A stretch of DNA of 64,000 nucleotides from Bellilinea sp034411135. Lineage in GTDB: Bacteria > Chloroflexota > Anaerolineae > Anaerolineales > Anaerolineaceae. Below the pieces are notes generated by a model that searched no databases, was not told where the DNA came from, and worked only from the letters and a program-made list of their open reading frames with translations. Positions 1 to 8,550 of the stretch are shown one piece after another (position 1 is the stretch's first letter; each line of letters begins with the position of its first letter). A program made the position numbers and the translations under genes. The DNA lies in assembly GCA_034411135.1 (NCBI GenBank), contig DAOUMN010000016.1:62001-126000 (forward strand), in the 5' to 3' direction.

Positions 1-946
1 AATACCCACTGGCTTTACCCAGCAGGTTGGCGGCTTCCAGGTTCATTCCATTTGTCCAGTCGTTGTACGAGCGCACCAGCTGCAACCCATCTGCCAGACT
101 GCCCGCGCGGCTGACCTGTTCGCCCCAATCACGCAGGCTGCGTTCCAGCCCCACCAGGTCACGCCCATCCCATGCACGCACCAGCATCACGCGGGCACGT
201 TCCGGCTGCGGTTCGATAGGCGTATCCGGGTACAGGTCAATCCACAAATCGGGCTGGCTGCCGCAGCGGTCGTAACCGGGAAAGACCTGCATTATTAAAT
301 AGAACCCGCCCGGACGGTTGGCTTCCAGCCAGCGGCTGGACATGCCGCAGCCATCATCCACCTCGTCCACATCAACCAACAGCACCATTTTGCCATCCAA
401 CCGCCAAATGTTGGGGTAGGCAGCAGTTACCTGGCTCAAGTCGTACATCAAGCGCTGAATTTCCGCCGTGCCCGGGTCGCGTTCCCGCTCCATGTCGAGA
501 TAAGCCCCCCAATAGAATGACTCACCGCGTGAGGCTTCCAGAATCTCCGCCAGCACACCCAGCAAATCTGCATCTTGCAGCACGACCGCCCCCGCCTGAA
601 TGCCGCCGGACCGCATTTCAGCAATCTGGTCGGCAAGCACCGCCGGATCGGTGGAATCGTAAACACCACGCGCGGGTCTCAAATTGAGTTCCTCCCAGCT
701 GTTAATGCGTTGCGGGAAATATAACGCTGCGCGCAGCGGCAGGTTCAGACTCACGCCAGCAGGGGTGGGCGTCAACGTTGCCTCGGGTTGCCGGGTGGCA
801 ACTCGCGTCCGGGTCGGCGCCGTTGTCGGTGTGGGTTCCACGGTTGGGGCAGCAGGCGGCGGTGGTACTGCGCAACCCACCACAAGCGCCAGGAACAGGC
901 TGATCGTAAACCAGATACTGAATTTGATTCGAATTTGGGTTCCCAT
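1..946 (-). CDS. Lipoprotein with GH99/GH71-like domain (3' end outside window)
   Basis: An open frame runs from an ATG at 946 to the left edge without a stop, about 315 codons. A GGAGG lies 5 nt before the ATG. The N-terminus is a hydrophobic signal ending in a lipobox-like VVGC near residue 23, followed by a Pro/Thr-rich linker, so it is probably an extracytoplasmic lipoprotein. The body has a YDSTDPAVLADQI stretch followed by GIQAGAVV near residues 85-115, and an SYNDWTNG segment near the end. This layout recalls glycoside hydrolase 99/71-like (endo-mannanase-type) proteins. The assignment rests on motif resemblance only; catalytic residues were not confirmed. It is transcribed away from the decarboxylase gene. 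Confidence 0.6.
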   Translation of the reverse strand, partial: MGTQIRIKFSIWFTISLFLALVVGCAVPPPPAAPTVEPTPTTAPTRTRVATRQPEATLTPTPAGVSLNLPLRAALYFPQRINSWEELNLRPARGVYDSTDPAVLADQIAEMRSGGIQAGAVVLQDADLLGVLAEILEASRGESFYWGAYLDMERERDPGTAEIQRLMYDLSQVTAAYPNIWRLDGKMVLLVDVDEVDDGCGMSSRWLEANRPGGFYLIMQVFPGYDRCGSQPDLWIDLYPDTPIEPQPERARVMLVRAWDGRDLVGLERSLRDWGEQVSRAGSLADGLQLVRSYNDWTNGMNLEAANLLGKASGY

Positions 947-1006
947 TCGTGCCTCCACTGCTTCCACCCTGCACGATATCTTTCAATAATTCTACCGAAT
1001 ACTGGG

Positions 1007-1012
1007 TATAAT
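1007..1012 (+). promoter_or_regulatory. -10 box for the decarboxylase gene
   Basis: A perfect TATAAT lies 44 nt upstream of the chosen ATG at 1057, which would give a leader of about 38 nt. No good -35 hexamer is visible 16-18 nt upstream. Confidence 0.4.
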
Positions 1013-1056
1013 AACCCCGCTTTTGGATAGTGATTTTTTTAATGTTGGAGAACGTG

Positions 1057-2205
1057 ATGAGCCTCTACCGCCTGGAAGAAATTCACCGCCTGCTAGCCAG
1101 CCTGCCACGCAAAGAAACACCCTTTTTGATTCTGGACAGCCAGCGCCTGCGCGAAAATGCCCGCCGGTTTAAAGCCGCCTTTCCGGCTGCACAGGTGTAT
1201 TTTTCGGTCAAAGCCAATAATCATCCGGCGGTGCTGGAACTGTTTGCCCGCGAAGGCATCCGATTCGACGTTGCCTCGTGGGGTGAAATTCAGCGCCTGA
1301 TTGGGCTGGGCGTGCCCGCCGAGCAGACGATCTTCTCCGCCCCGACCAAGATTCCCCGCCACATCGACCTTGCTTATCGTTTTGGTGTACGTGTTTTCGC
1401 CTTTGATTCCGCCCTGGAACTGGAAAAACTCTCCCGGCTGGCTCCTGGCGCTCAACTCATGGCACGCATCACGGTAGATAACGAGGGTAGTTACTGGCCA
1501 TTGGAGCGTAAATTTGGCGTTCAGCCCGCTCAGGCAGTGGATCTGCTGCATCGGGCAGTTTCGCTGGGTTTGCACCCGCTCGGTTTGACCTTTCATGTCG
1601 GATCGCAAAACAGCGACCCGCTCGCCTGGGTACGCGCCCTGGAACGGCTGCACCCGCTCTGGCTGGCGCTCCAGGAAGACGGCATTCCGCTGCACGTGAT
1701 CAACATTGGCGGCGGTTTTCCGGTGCAGTTCGATCAACCGGTGCCCGCCATCGAACAGATTGCCGCCGCGCTGCTTCCCGCTCACCAGCGACTGTTTGGC
1801 GATTCGGTTGAGTTGTGGGTCGAGCCCGGTCGCGGGTTAGTTGGCAATGCGGGGGTAATGGTAACAACGATCATCAACCGTGCTACGCGTGGAGATCAGG
1901 AATGGCTGTACGTCGATACCGGTGTATTCCACGGGCTGATCGAAGGGCTGGAAATGTTCGACTTCCCTTACAACGTGCTCAGCGAACGCACTGGTGACGC
2001 TCCGCTCATTCCCTACACCGTTTGCGGTCCCACCTGTGACAGCGCCGACATCATCCGCTCCGGCATTCAGCTCCCCGCCAACCTGACCCTGGGCGATCGG
2101 CTGTTTTTCTTCCCTGCCGGGGCGTATTCCAATTCGCTCGAACAGTATAACGGCATGACATTTCCCGACGTACTGCTGGCAAAAAACGGCAATCGTGATG
2201 GTTAA
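1057..2205 (+). CDS. Ornithine/lysine decarboxylase-family PLP enzyme (fold type III)
   Basis: A 382-residue protein of the alanine-racemase-fold decarboxylases (ODC/DAPDC/ADC group 2). PLP lysine K52 sits in YFSVKAN. HVGSQ follows near residue 190, then the phosphate-binding GGGFP loop, EPGRG, and CGPTCDS near 325, whose Cys and Asp match the active-site CxxxD of eukaryotic-type ornithine decarboxylase. Overall layout favours ornithine (or lysine) decarboxylation to a diamine over diaminopimelate. An in-frame GTG at 1030 exists, but a TTGGAGA sits 7 nt before the ATG at 1057, which decides the start. No other polyamine gene is adjacent. Family is certain; substrate is inferred. Confidence 0.85.
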   Translation: MSLYRLEEIHRLLASLPRKETPFLILDSQRLRENARRFKAAFPAAQVYFSVKANNHPAVLELFAREGIRFDVASWGEIQRLIGLGVPAEQTIFSAPTKIPRHIDLAYRFGVRVFAFDSALELEKLSRLAPGAQLMARITVDNEGSYWPLERKFGVQPAQAVDLLHRAVSLGLHPLGLTFHVGSQNSDPLAWVRALERLHPLWLALQEDGIPLHVINIGGGFPVQFDQPVPAIEQIAAALLPAHQRLFGDSVELWVEPGRGLVGNAGVMVTTIINRATRGDQEWLYVDTGVFHGLIEGLEMFDFPYNVLSERTGDAPLIPYTVCGPTCDSADIIRSGIQLPANLTLGDRLFFFPAGAYSNSLEQYNGMTFPDVLLAKNGNRDG

Positions 2206-2333
2206 TTCCGAGTAGAGAACTTTAACCGATATAACCGGCGCGCTAACTGATTTGAGTAGTTCGATCATCCTTGCTGTCCGCAACGTCAAGCGCAACCTGC
2301 CAGAAACCGGTCGCCTGCGCCGGTCAAGGGCTG

Positions 2334-2342
2334 TGATATAAT
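2334..2342 (+). promoter_or_regulatory. Extended -10 promoter for the GT2 operon
   Basis: TGATATAAT is a perfect extended -10 (TGn plus TATAAT). The predicted start is near 2349, about 28 nt before the ATG at 2377. No -35 is needed for this class and none is obvious. Confidence 0.55.
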
Positions 2343-2376
2343 TCCGCCATTCCACCTCCCTGCATGCAGGTTCGCA

Positions 2377-3348
2377 ATGAACCTTTCGGTCATCATCCCG
2401 GTCTATAACGAAGCTGAATCGCTGCCCTTGCTTCACCAGGCAGTTCATGCCGCCCTCGATCCACTGCAATTATCCTGGGAAATGATTCTGGTGGATGATG
2501 GCAGCCGCGACGCCAGCCCACAAATCATCGAAAATCTCGCCCGCGAGGACGCCGCTCATGTGCGCGGCGTGCTGTTGCGGCGCAACTTTGGTCAAACTGC
2601 CGCCATTGCCGCCGGTATCGAATATTCCTGCGGCGAGATTATCGTTCTGCTCGATGCCGACTTGCAGAACGATCCGGCGGACATTCCTGCCATGCTGGAA
2701 AAACTCAACGAAGGCTACGATGTGGTTAGCGGCTGGCGCGCCAACCGCCAGGATCAGTTTGTCACCCGCACACTGCCCTCGCGGATTGCCAACGGGTTAA
2801 TTTCTCGCACTACCGGCGTTCACCTGCACGATTACGGCTGCACCCTCAAAGCGTACCGCCGCGAGGTGATCACGGGTTTCAAACTGTACGGTGAAATGCA
2901 CCGCTTCATCCCGGTCTTCGCCCACTCGGTTGGGGCAAAAATCTACGAGATGAAAGTGCGTCACCACCCGCGCCGATTTGGCAAAACCAAGTACGGGCTG
3001 GAGCGCACTTTCAAGGTCATTCTCGATCTGATCACAGTCAAGTTCCTCAGCATTTACGGCAACAAACCAATCTACCTGTTCGGTGGAGCGGGGATTATCC
3101 TGATCGCCATCAGCCTGATCCTGTTATTGGTTCTGTTCGTGCGCCGGGTATTCTTCCAGATTTCGGTGCTGGATTCGCCCTTCTTCCAGATGAGCACGAT
3201 GATCTTCATCCTCGGCTTTCAATCCATTCTGATGGGATTGATCGCCGAGCTACTCGCCCGCACCTACCACGAATCGCAAGGTAAGCCAACCTACGTTGTG
3301 CGAAAAATCCTGCCGGAGCCAACCCTGCCCAATGACCGTCAGCGCTGA
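2377..3348 (+). CDS. Polyprenyl-phosphate glycosyltransferase, GT2 (DPM1/GtrB/ArnC type)
   Basis: 323 residues. The N-terminal GT-A domain starts VIIPVYNEAESL and has the nucleotide-binding LVDDGSRD and the DADLQNDP (DxD) metal site near residue 92. The central part has the FRQTAA-like RRNFGQTAAIAAG segment typical of the dolichol-phosphate-mannose-synthase group. Two hydrophobic helices near residues 230-255 and 270-295 anchor the C-terminus. Such enzymes load a sugar from a nucleotide donor onto a polyprenyl phosphate at the cytoplasmic membrane face, and a GT-C enzyme then uses the product outside. The next gene encodes a polytopic membrane protein that could be that user. First gene of a three-gene run. 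Confidence 0.85.
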   Translation: MNLSVIIPVYNEAESLPLLHQAVHAALDPLQLSWEMILVDDGSRDASPQIIENLAREDAAHVRGVLLRRNFGQTAAIAAGIEYSCGEIIVLLDADLQNDPADIPAMLEKLNEGYDVVSGWRANRQDQFVTRTLPSRIANGLISRTTGVHLHDYGCTLKAYRREVITGFKLYGEMHRFIPVFAHSVGAKIYEMKVRHHPRRFGKTKYGLERTFKVILDLITVKFLSIYGNKPIYLFGGAGIILIAISLILLLVLFVRRVFFQISVLDSPFFQMSTMIFILGFQSILMGLIAELLARTYHESQGKPTYVVRKILPEPTLPNDRQR

Positions 3349-5278
3349 AGCCCGCGCCGGGCTGTTCATCCAGCCTTCTCTTTCCAACCGTGCCGCTGTC
3401 CGCGTGTGGCTGGCGGGCTGTATCCTGCTTTCGGGCTGGGCACTGGTAGAAGGACTGCCACCATCCGGCATTGTGGCAGCCGGGATTACCCTGCTGCTTG
3501 CGCTGGCGGTGCTGGTTGGTATCTCCACCCGTGCAGGCAGTCAGCGTGGCAACTGGCTGGCTGGAGTGAGCACCGGTCTTGCCCGGCTGCGCGGCTGGAA
3601 TATTCTCCTGTACATTCTCACCTGGCTGCTCTTCGGCTGGCTGGTCTTCATCCAGCTGGGCAGAGAACTGAACTCGCTCGCGCCACGCCTGTGGCTGGTT
3701 TGGCTGGCAGCCGGGTTGACCGCCATTTTGCTGTATGCTGTCAGCCCGCGCGCGCCATTCTTCGCACTGCTGGGTTTGGGACTGCTGACCGGCGGGTTAC
3801 AGGCAACTGTACTGCTCTATGCCAGTCAGGTCAGCAACTACCCCTTCTCGCTGGGCTGGTCGGAAGCCAGCCGCTTCTATTATGCTTCGCTGCCTTTTTC
3901 AAAATCCCTGTACGGTATATCCATTCCGCTATCGCCTTTGCATGCCTCGCGTTATCTCCTGCTCAGCCTGCCCTACCTGTTGCCCGATTCACCACTCTGG
4001 CTGCACCGCGCCTGGCAGGCTTTTCTTTGGATTGCACTCAACTTAATGACTGGCTGGGCGTTAAGCCGCCGGCTGGGTGTGCGCAGCGTGCTGCCGCTGG
4101 TTAGCTTAACCCTGTGGGGTTTCTTGTTCCTCATGCAGGGACCGGTGTACTACCACCTGCACCTGTGCATTATCCCAGTGCTACTGGGTTACAATTCACG
4201 TCGCCCTGCCCAAACCCTGGCAGTCGTACTGCTTGCTTCGATATGGGCAGGTCTCAGCCGGGTCAACTGGTTCCCTGTGCCTGCCATCCTGGCTGCCACC
4301 CTCTACCTGCTCGAAACACCGCAGCACACCACCAAAAACTGGCTAACGTATTTTACCCGCCCGCTGCTTTGGGGCACGAGCGGTGTGGCGGTTGCCTTTG
4401 CTGCCCAAGCCGCCTATATTCCCCTCTCCGGTAACGAAGACCCCAGCCTGTTCGCTTCCAGTTTCACCTCCGCCTTGCTCTGGCATCGCCTGTTGCCCAG
4501 CGCGTCTTCCGGCTGGGGCGTGCTGCCGGTCATCCTGATCGTCACTCTCCCGTTATTGATCTTCGTTGCCTGGAACACGCTCAAACCCGGCGCGGGTTGG
4601 CACCCGCTGCGCCTGCTTGCGCTGGCTGGAATGGGCGGAGTACTGTTCATTGGTGGATTGGTGGTCAGTACGAAAATTGGCGGCGGCGGCAACATTCACA
4701 ATATGGACGCCTACCTGGTCATGCTGATGGTCATCGCAGCCTACCTGTGGTTCGATAGAGCGATCCCCGACACCCCAACTCACGCGCCTGTGGCACGCCC
4801 CTGGTTGCTCAATGCAATTGCACTGCTTATTCCGATCATCTGGGCAGTAAATTTCCTGCGCTTGCCAGTCCCGCAGGATATGCAGCGCGCCGAGGTCACC
4901 CTGCAGGAACTCAACCAGATTGTTCAACAAGGCGCGCAGCGGGGGGAAGTGCTCTTTATCACCCAGCGACACCTGATCACCTTTGGATACATACAGGGGG
5001 TGCCGTTAAGCCTGGATTACGAACTACTGGTGCTTTCCGAGGCGTCACTATCCAAAAACCGACCGCTGCTGGATAAATTCCGCCAGGACCTCAGCCAGCG
5101 CCGTTATTCGATGATCGTTTCCAGCCGCATGTTGACCAATATCCAGCGTCCCAAAGTGGATATCTTCGCCGAGGAAAACAACCTGTGGATCGACTGGATT
5201 GCCTACCCGGTACTGGAATACTACGGCGAAGAAAAATTCTTCGGCGAGGAAAACATACAGGTTCTGGTGCCCAAATGA
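3332..5278 (+). CDS. Polytopic membrane protein, possible GT-C transferase
   Basis: 648 residues from the ATG at 3332, which overlaps the previous gene by 17 nt in another frame; an upstream in-frame start at 3296 would increase the overlap. About a dozen hydrophobic helices fill residues 25-510 and a soluble C-terminal domain of about 130 residues follows. No named family was recognised. The layout (many helices plus C-terminal soluble part, next to a polyprenyl-phosphate glycosyltransferase) resembles GT-C glycosyltransferases that use lipid-linked sugars on the outer face, but no acidic catalytic loop motif could be assigned. Translational coupling with the GT2 gene is likely. Confidence 0.6.
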   Translation: MTVSAEARAGLFIQPSLSNRAAVRVWLAGCILLSGWALVEGLPPSGIVAAGITLLLALAVLVGISTRAGSQRGNWLAGVSTGLARLRGWNILLYILTWLLFGWLVFIQLGRELNSLAPRLWLVWLAAGLTAILLYAVSPRAPFFALLGLGLLTGGLQATVLLYASQVSNYPFSLGWSEASRFYYASLPFSKSLYGISIPLSPLHASRYLLLSLPYLLPDSPLWLHRAWQAFLWIALNLMTGWALSRRLGVRSVLPLVSLTLWGFLFLMQGPVYYHLHLCIIPVLLGYNSRRPAQTLAVVLLASIWAGLSRVNWFPVPAILAATLYLLETPQHTTKNWLTYFTRPLLWGTSGVAVAFAAQAAYIPLSGNEDPSLFASSFTSALLWHRLLPSASSGWGVLPVILIVTLPLLIFVAWNTLKPGAGWHPLRLLALAGMGGVLFIGGLVVSTKIGGGGNIHNMDAYLVMLMVIAAYLWFDRAIPDTPTHAPVARPWLLNAIALLIPIIWAVNFLRLPVPQDMQRAEVTLQELNQIVQQGAQRGEVLFITQRHLITFGYIQGVPLSLDYELLVLSEASLSKNRPLLDKFRQDLSQRRYSMIVSSRMLTNIQRPKVDIFAEENNLWIDWIAYPVLEYYGEEKFFGEENIQVLVPK

Positions 5279-5315
5279 TCCAACCCGCCACCTGCGCAGG
5301 AAAGCATTATCGCGC

Positions 5316-6296
5316 ATGACCCTCCACCCCCCCGACCAGCCCGTCTCCCAACCACCAACACAACCAGCCCGCCAGATGGACTGGAAACGCGCCGGTCAAA
5401 TGGTCGGAACGCTGCTCTCGGTCGTTCTGCTTGCCGCACTGGTTGCCCAGCAAGGCTGGAGCGAGGTGCTTTCCGCCACCCGCCAAATTCCACTCCCCGC
5501 CTTGCTGCTCGCCCTCGGCTTAATGCTGCTCTCGCGGTTGTGCGTGGTATTGCGCTGGTATGCGCTGCTGCGCTCCGCCCGTGCGCCGGTGCGCTTCCGT
5601 GCAGTCTTCGAGCTGGTCTTTGTCGGATTGTTCGCCTCCAACTTTCTGCCTTCCACCATCGGTGGCGATGTCGTCCGGCTGGCGGGCGCGATTGCCCTCA
5701 AAATTGATGCCAGCTTGAGCACAGCCTCGCTGCTGGTTGACCGCCTGATTGGCATGGCGGGCATGGCAATGATGCTCCCGGCTGGTTTAAGCGCGGTCTG
5801 GAGCCCGGCTGCTTTAGCCGGAGGAATTGGAACACTGCCAGAACGCTGGCGCATCCGATTGCGGGGCTTTGCCGAGCGGATGATGGAAAACCTGCGTTAC
5901 TGGTTGCACCATCCCGCCGGACTGGCAATGGCCTTCCTGGCGACGATTGGGCACATGGCTTGTACCTTTCTCAGCGTTTGGGTGTTGCTCAATGCCATGA
6001 ACACGCGGCTCGATCTGTGGACAATTGGCGGTTTGTGGAGCCTGAGTTATTTTGTCACCCTGCTGCCCATTTCGATCAACGGATTGGGTCTGCAGGAAGT
6101 CTCTATTTCCTACATGTACCACCAGTTCGGTGGTGTGCCGCTCGAAAACACGCTTGTCCTCAGCCTGATGATGCGCCTGCTCTTCGTCGCTGCCAGCCTG
6201 CCCGGTGCACTCTTTTTACCATTGCTCTCCAGCCTGATCCGCTCTGCACGTAACCCTGTCGCGGCAACAGCACGGAATGAAGATCATCTCACCTGA
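5316..6296 (+). CDS. LPG-synthase-type flippase-like membrane protein (UPF0104)
   Basis: 326 residues. After a Pro-rich cytoplasmic start come about eight helices of the lysylphosphatidylglycerol-synthase TM family. Family landmarks include the LFASNFLPSTIGGDVVR segment near residue 110 and ISINGLGLQEVS near residue 255. These are typical of AglD/MprF-N-like proteins linked to lipid-linked sugar or aminoacyl-lipid movement. The start at 5316 was chosen because the longer frame from 5199 overlaps the previous gene by 80 nt; the gap here is 37 nt. Probably co-transcribed with the two genes before it. A second member lies at 55863-56807. The transported lipid is unknown. Confidence 0.75.
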   Translation: MTLHPPDQPVSQPPTQPARQMDWKRAGQMVGTLLSVVLLAALVAQQGWSEVLSATRQIPLPALLLALGLMLLSRLCVVLRWYALLRSARAPVRFRAVFELVFVGLFASNFLPSTIGGDVVRLAGAIALKIDASLSTASLLVDRLIGMAGMAMMLPAGLSAVWSPAALAGGIGTLPERWRIRLRGFAERMMENLRYWLHHPAGLAMAFLATIGHMACTFLSVWVLLNAMNTRLDLWTIGGLWSLSYFVTLLPISINGLGLQEVSISYMYHQFGGVPLENTLVLSLMMRLLFVAASLPGALFLPLLSSLIRSARNPVAATARNEDHLT

Positions 6297-6315
6297 GCCT
6301 TTCCCACGGTAAGAT

Positions 6316-7692
6316 TCATTCGGATGGTAATGGTTGAGCAGCAGGCTGCGCTTCGGTGATTTCTGCAGGCGGCTCGTCGGACAGCGCATCCGGCAGATCG
6401 CTCTCGACGTTGCGGATACGCGGATTCAGATAGGCGATCAGCGTTGCCGCTACCAGCAGCACACCCGCCGAAAAGAAGATTAAGCCAATACCGCGACCGA
6501 CGCCAACTCCTAGCAGGGTGCCCAGCGGGCTTTGCGCCAACCAGCCTCCTGGGCGCATCGCCGGCTCAAAGACCGCGTCAGCCAGCGGACCGGCAAGCAG
6601 GTACGCCACCGGCATCATCGAGCGCGAAATCATCGCGCGAATGGCAAACACCCGTCCCTGTACATCTGCCGCCACCTTGGTCTGAAAAATTGCCTGGCTG
6701 ACACCAGATGCCAGCGGCACACAAAACATCAACACGAAAAAGCCCGCTCCAATCCACAGCGCATCCACCCTAACACCGATCAACAGTACACCCAGCGATG
6801 CCAGCCCAATAAAACCCAAAACCCCGCGGATACGCTGTTTAGGACCACCCCAAGCGCTCAGGATCAGGCTGCCCGCCAGCATGCCCACCCCGCTGAAGGT
6901 CTGGATTGCGCCCAACACGGTTGGGGTGGTAAATGAGAGCACCAGCGGCGCGGTGAGCACGGCAGCTATGTTAAGCAGAAAGTTGACCAGCATGAAGTAC
7001 AGCAGCAAACCAAACAAACCGCTGCGCTGGCGCAGGTAATTCCAGCCAAAGACAGCATCCGACCAGGTTTGGTTCTTCCCCTTTTCCGCCGGCTGGGTGG
7101 TCAGTTCCGGTTGTGGGATGCGCACGATCAGCAGTGCACCAACCGCAAAAAAGTAACTGACGAAATCGATGATCAGGATGCCGCGCAACCCGATCACGCC
7201 GAACAAAACACCCGCCAGCAGCGGCGCCACCAACATTTCCATCGATTGGGCAATTTGCATCAACCCGCCCGCCCGAGCCAGATCTTTTTTGGGAACCAGC
7301 ATAGTCACCGAAGCAGTGTATGCCGGTTCTTGAAAAGCGGCAAACAACGAACCTGCCAGCGCAACCAGATAGATATTCCAGATTTGAAGAGAATCGGTAA
7401 AGACAAGGTAAACCACCACCAACGTGACCAGCGCGTTACCGCTGTCCGCCAGGATCATCAGCCAGCGCCGGTTCCAACGGTCTGCCAGCGAACCTGCCAG
7501 CGGAGAGAGCAAGATGCGCGGCAGGGTGCCGAACAGCACAGTGAGCGCGAAAGGCGTCGCCTGACCGGTTTGTTGAAATATCCATACCCCCAGCGCAAAA
7601 CTGGTCAAACCAGAACCGAGGATGGAAATCACTTGCCCTGCCCAGATGACCATGAAGGTGCGCATGTTGCGTGGTTGGGTGGTTGTACTCAT
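6316..7692 (-). CDS. MFS exporter (EntS-like MFS_3 group)
   Basis: 458 residues with about twelve hydrophobic helices and a soluble charged C-terminus. The MFS loop motif between helices 2 and 3 is visible as GSLADRWNRRW near residue 62. The N-terminus (FMVIWAGQVISILGSGLT) is characteristic of the MFS_3 / enterobactin-exporter-like group that effluxes small molecules. An AAAGGA lies 8 nt before the ATG. It overlaps the upstream regulator gene by 4 nt (ATGA), so translation is coupled and the regulator very likely controls this exporter. The substrate cannot be told from sequence. Confidence 0.85.
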   Translation of the reverse strand: MSTTTQPRNMRTFMVIWAGQVISILGSGLTSFALGVWIFQQTGQATPFALTVLFGTLPRILLSPLAGSLADRWNRRWLMILADSGNALVTLVVVYLVFTDSLQIWNIYLVALAGSLFAAFQEPAYTASVTMLVPKKDLARAGGLMQIAQSMEMLVAPLLAGVLFGVIGLRGILIIDFVSYFFAVGALLIVRIPQPELTTQPAEKGKNQTWSDAVFGWNYLRQRSGLFGLLLYFMLVNFLLNIAAVLTAPLVLSFTTPTVLGAIQTFSGVGMLAGSLILSAWGGPKQRIRGVLGFIGLASLGVLLIGVRVDALWIGAGFFVLMFCVPLASGVSQAIFQTKVAADVQGRVFAIRAMISRSMMPVAYLLAGPLADAVFEPAMRPGGWLAQSPLGTLLGVGVGRGIGLIFFSAGVLLVAATLIAYLNPRIRNVESDLPDALSDEPPAEITEAQPAAQPLPSE

Positions 7693-8336
7693 TGGGTATC
7701 CTTTCCGTTAACGGATGGTGAAGGCTCATCCCGATAATAAAAATTGGGGTAGAAGACGATAGTCATCGCGTACGGCTGGAGATCATCACGCCCGGATGCC
7801 AAGCCCTGGTCTGCCTGCTCAAGCTCCTGGATCAGCTCTGTAACCTTTTGCTGAAAGAAAGCAGCTTGTTCGTCGCTAATGCGCACCTGGGTACGGCTGA
7901 GCACCACATGGCGCTCTTTTTGCGGGCTGCCTTGCTCCAGCGCCTGGAAGCGCGCCTGCAAACTGCGAATCAGATCTTCACGGGTGGCGTCGATGGTCGT
8001 CCGCACCACCGACATGACGTTTTCGTTGCGCTCAGGAGAATTAAACGAAAACAGTTCCGGGTCAAAATCGATCGAATCCGCTACCGTGCTGTACCATTTT
8101 TCGATCAGATTGCCCACCTGACGGGTTTCACACACACGGATCAAGCCATGTTTTTCCAGTAGGTTGAAGTGGTAATACAACTTGCTGGCTGCCAGCCCCA
8201 TTTTTTCTGCCACATGGCGCACTGTGCCTGCCTCCCTTGCCAGCATTTCGAAGATTTGTGCACGAGTTGGGTCGGAAATGACCCGCAGGGTATCCATATC
8301 ACGAACCAGGAAAGTGGAAGAGTGTGTTTCTTTCAT
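7689..8336 (-). CDS. ArsR-type winged-helix regulator of the adjacent exporter
   Basis: 215 residues. The N-terminal 90 residues form an ArsR/HTH_20 winged helix: LRVISDPTRAQIFEML, the recognition-helix region MGLAASKLYYHFNLLEKHGLI and a wing at ETRQVGN. The C-terminal half is mostly helical, with a coiled-coil-like stretch (QQKVTELIQELEQADQ), and may dimerise or sense a ligand. No metal-binding Cys pair of metal-sensing ArsR members is present, so a small-molecule or drug effector is more likely. It is the first gene of a two-gene operon with the MFS exporter, behind a clear promoter and an AT-rich dyad. Confidence 0.85.
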   Translation of the reverse strand: MKETHSSTFLVRDMDTLRVISDPTRAQIFEMLAREAGTVRHVAEKMGLAASKLYYHFNLLEKHGLIRVCETRQVGNLIEKWYSTVADSIDFDPELFSFNSPERNENVMSVVRTTIDATREDLIRSLQARFQALEQGSPQKERHVVLSRTQVRISDEQAAFFQQKVTELIQELEQADQGLASGRDDLQPYAMTIVFYPNFYYRDEPSPSVNGKDTQ

Positions 8337-8350
8337 TTTGTTTTATTTTT

Positions 8351-8372
8351 TCGTAAAAATATTTTTTTGCGA
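8351..8372. promoter_or_regulatory. Imperfect AT-rich dyad, candidate operator of the ArsR regulator
   Basis: A 22-bp imperfect inverted repeat with outer TCG/CGA arms and A-tract/T-tract centre lies between the predicted transcription start (about 8374) and the regulator ATG at 8336. The position suits autorepression. The region is much more AT-rich than its surroundings, so chance symmetry is possible. Confidence 0.35.
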
Positions 8373-8380
8373 TATAAAAA

Positions 8381-8408
8381 ATTGTAACGATTATTTCTCA
8401 CTTGTCAA
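8381..8408 (-). promoter_or_regulatory. Sigma70-type promoter of the regulator-exporter operon
   Basis: On the minus strand TTGACA (8403-8408) and TACAAT (8381-8386) are separated by 16 nt. The predicted start is near 8374 and the leader to the ATG at 8336 is about 38 nt. Confidence 0.7.
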
Positions 8409-8506
8409 GTCCGAATTTTTACCTGATCACAAAACCGCACGATGATCAAACACTACACAGCACGGAAGGATTTTGGGGTGATTTTTAATCCCGTGCGGTG
8501 AAATGA

Positions 8507-8515
8507 TGATACAAT
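8507..8515 (+). promoter_or_regulatory. Extended -10 promoter for the M23 peptidase
   Basis: TGATACAAT is an extended -10; the predicted start near 8522 leaves a leader of about 29 nt carrying GGAGG at 8541-8545. No convincing -35 is visible. Confidence 0.5.
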
Positions 8516-8550
8516 AAATAGAACTTTTATTCTATTAAATGGAGGTAGAT

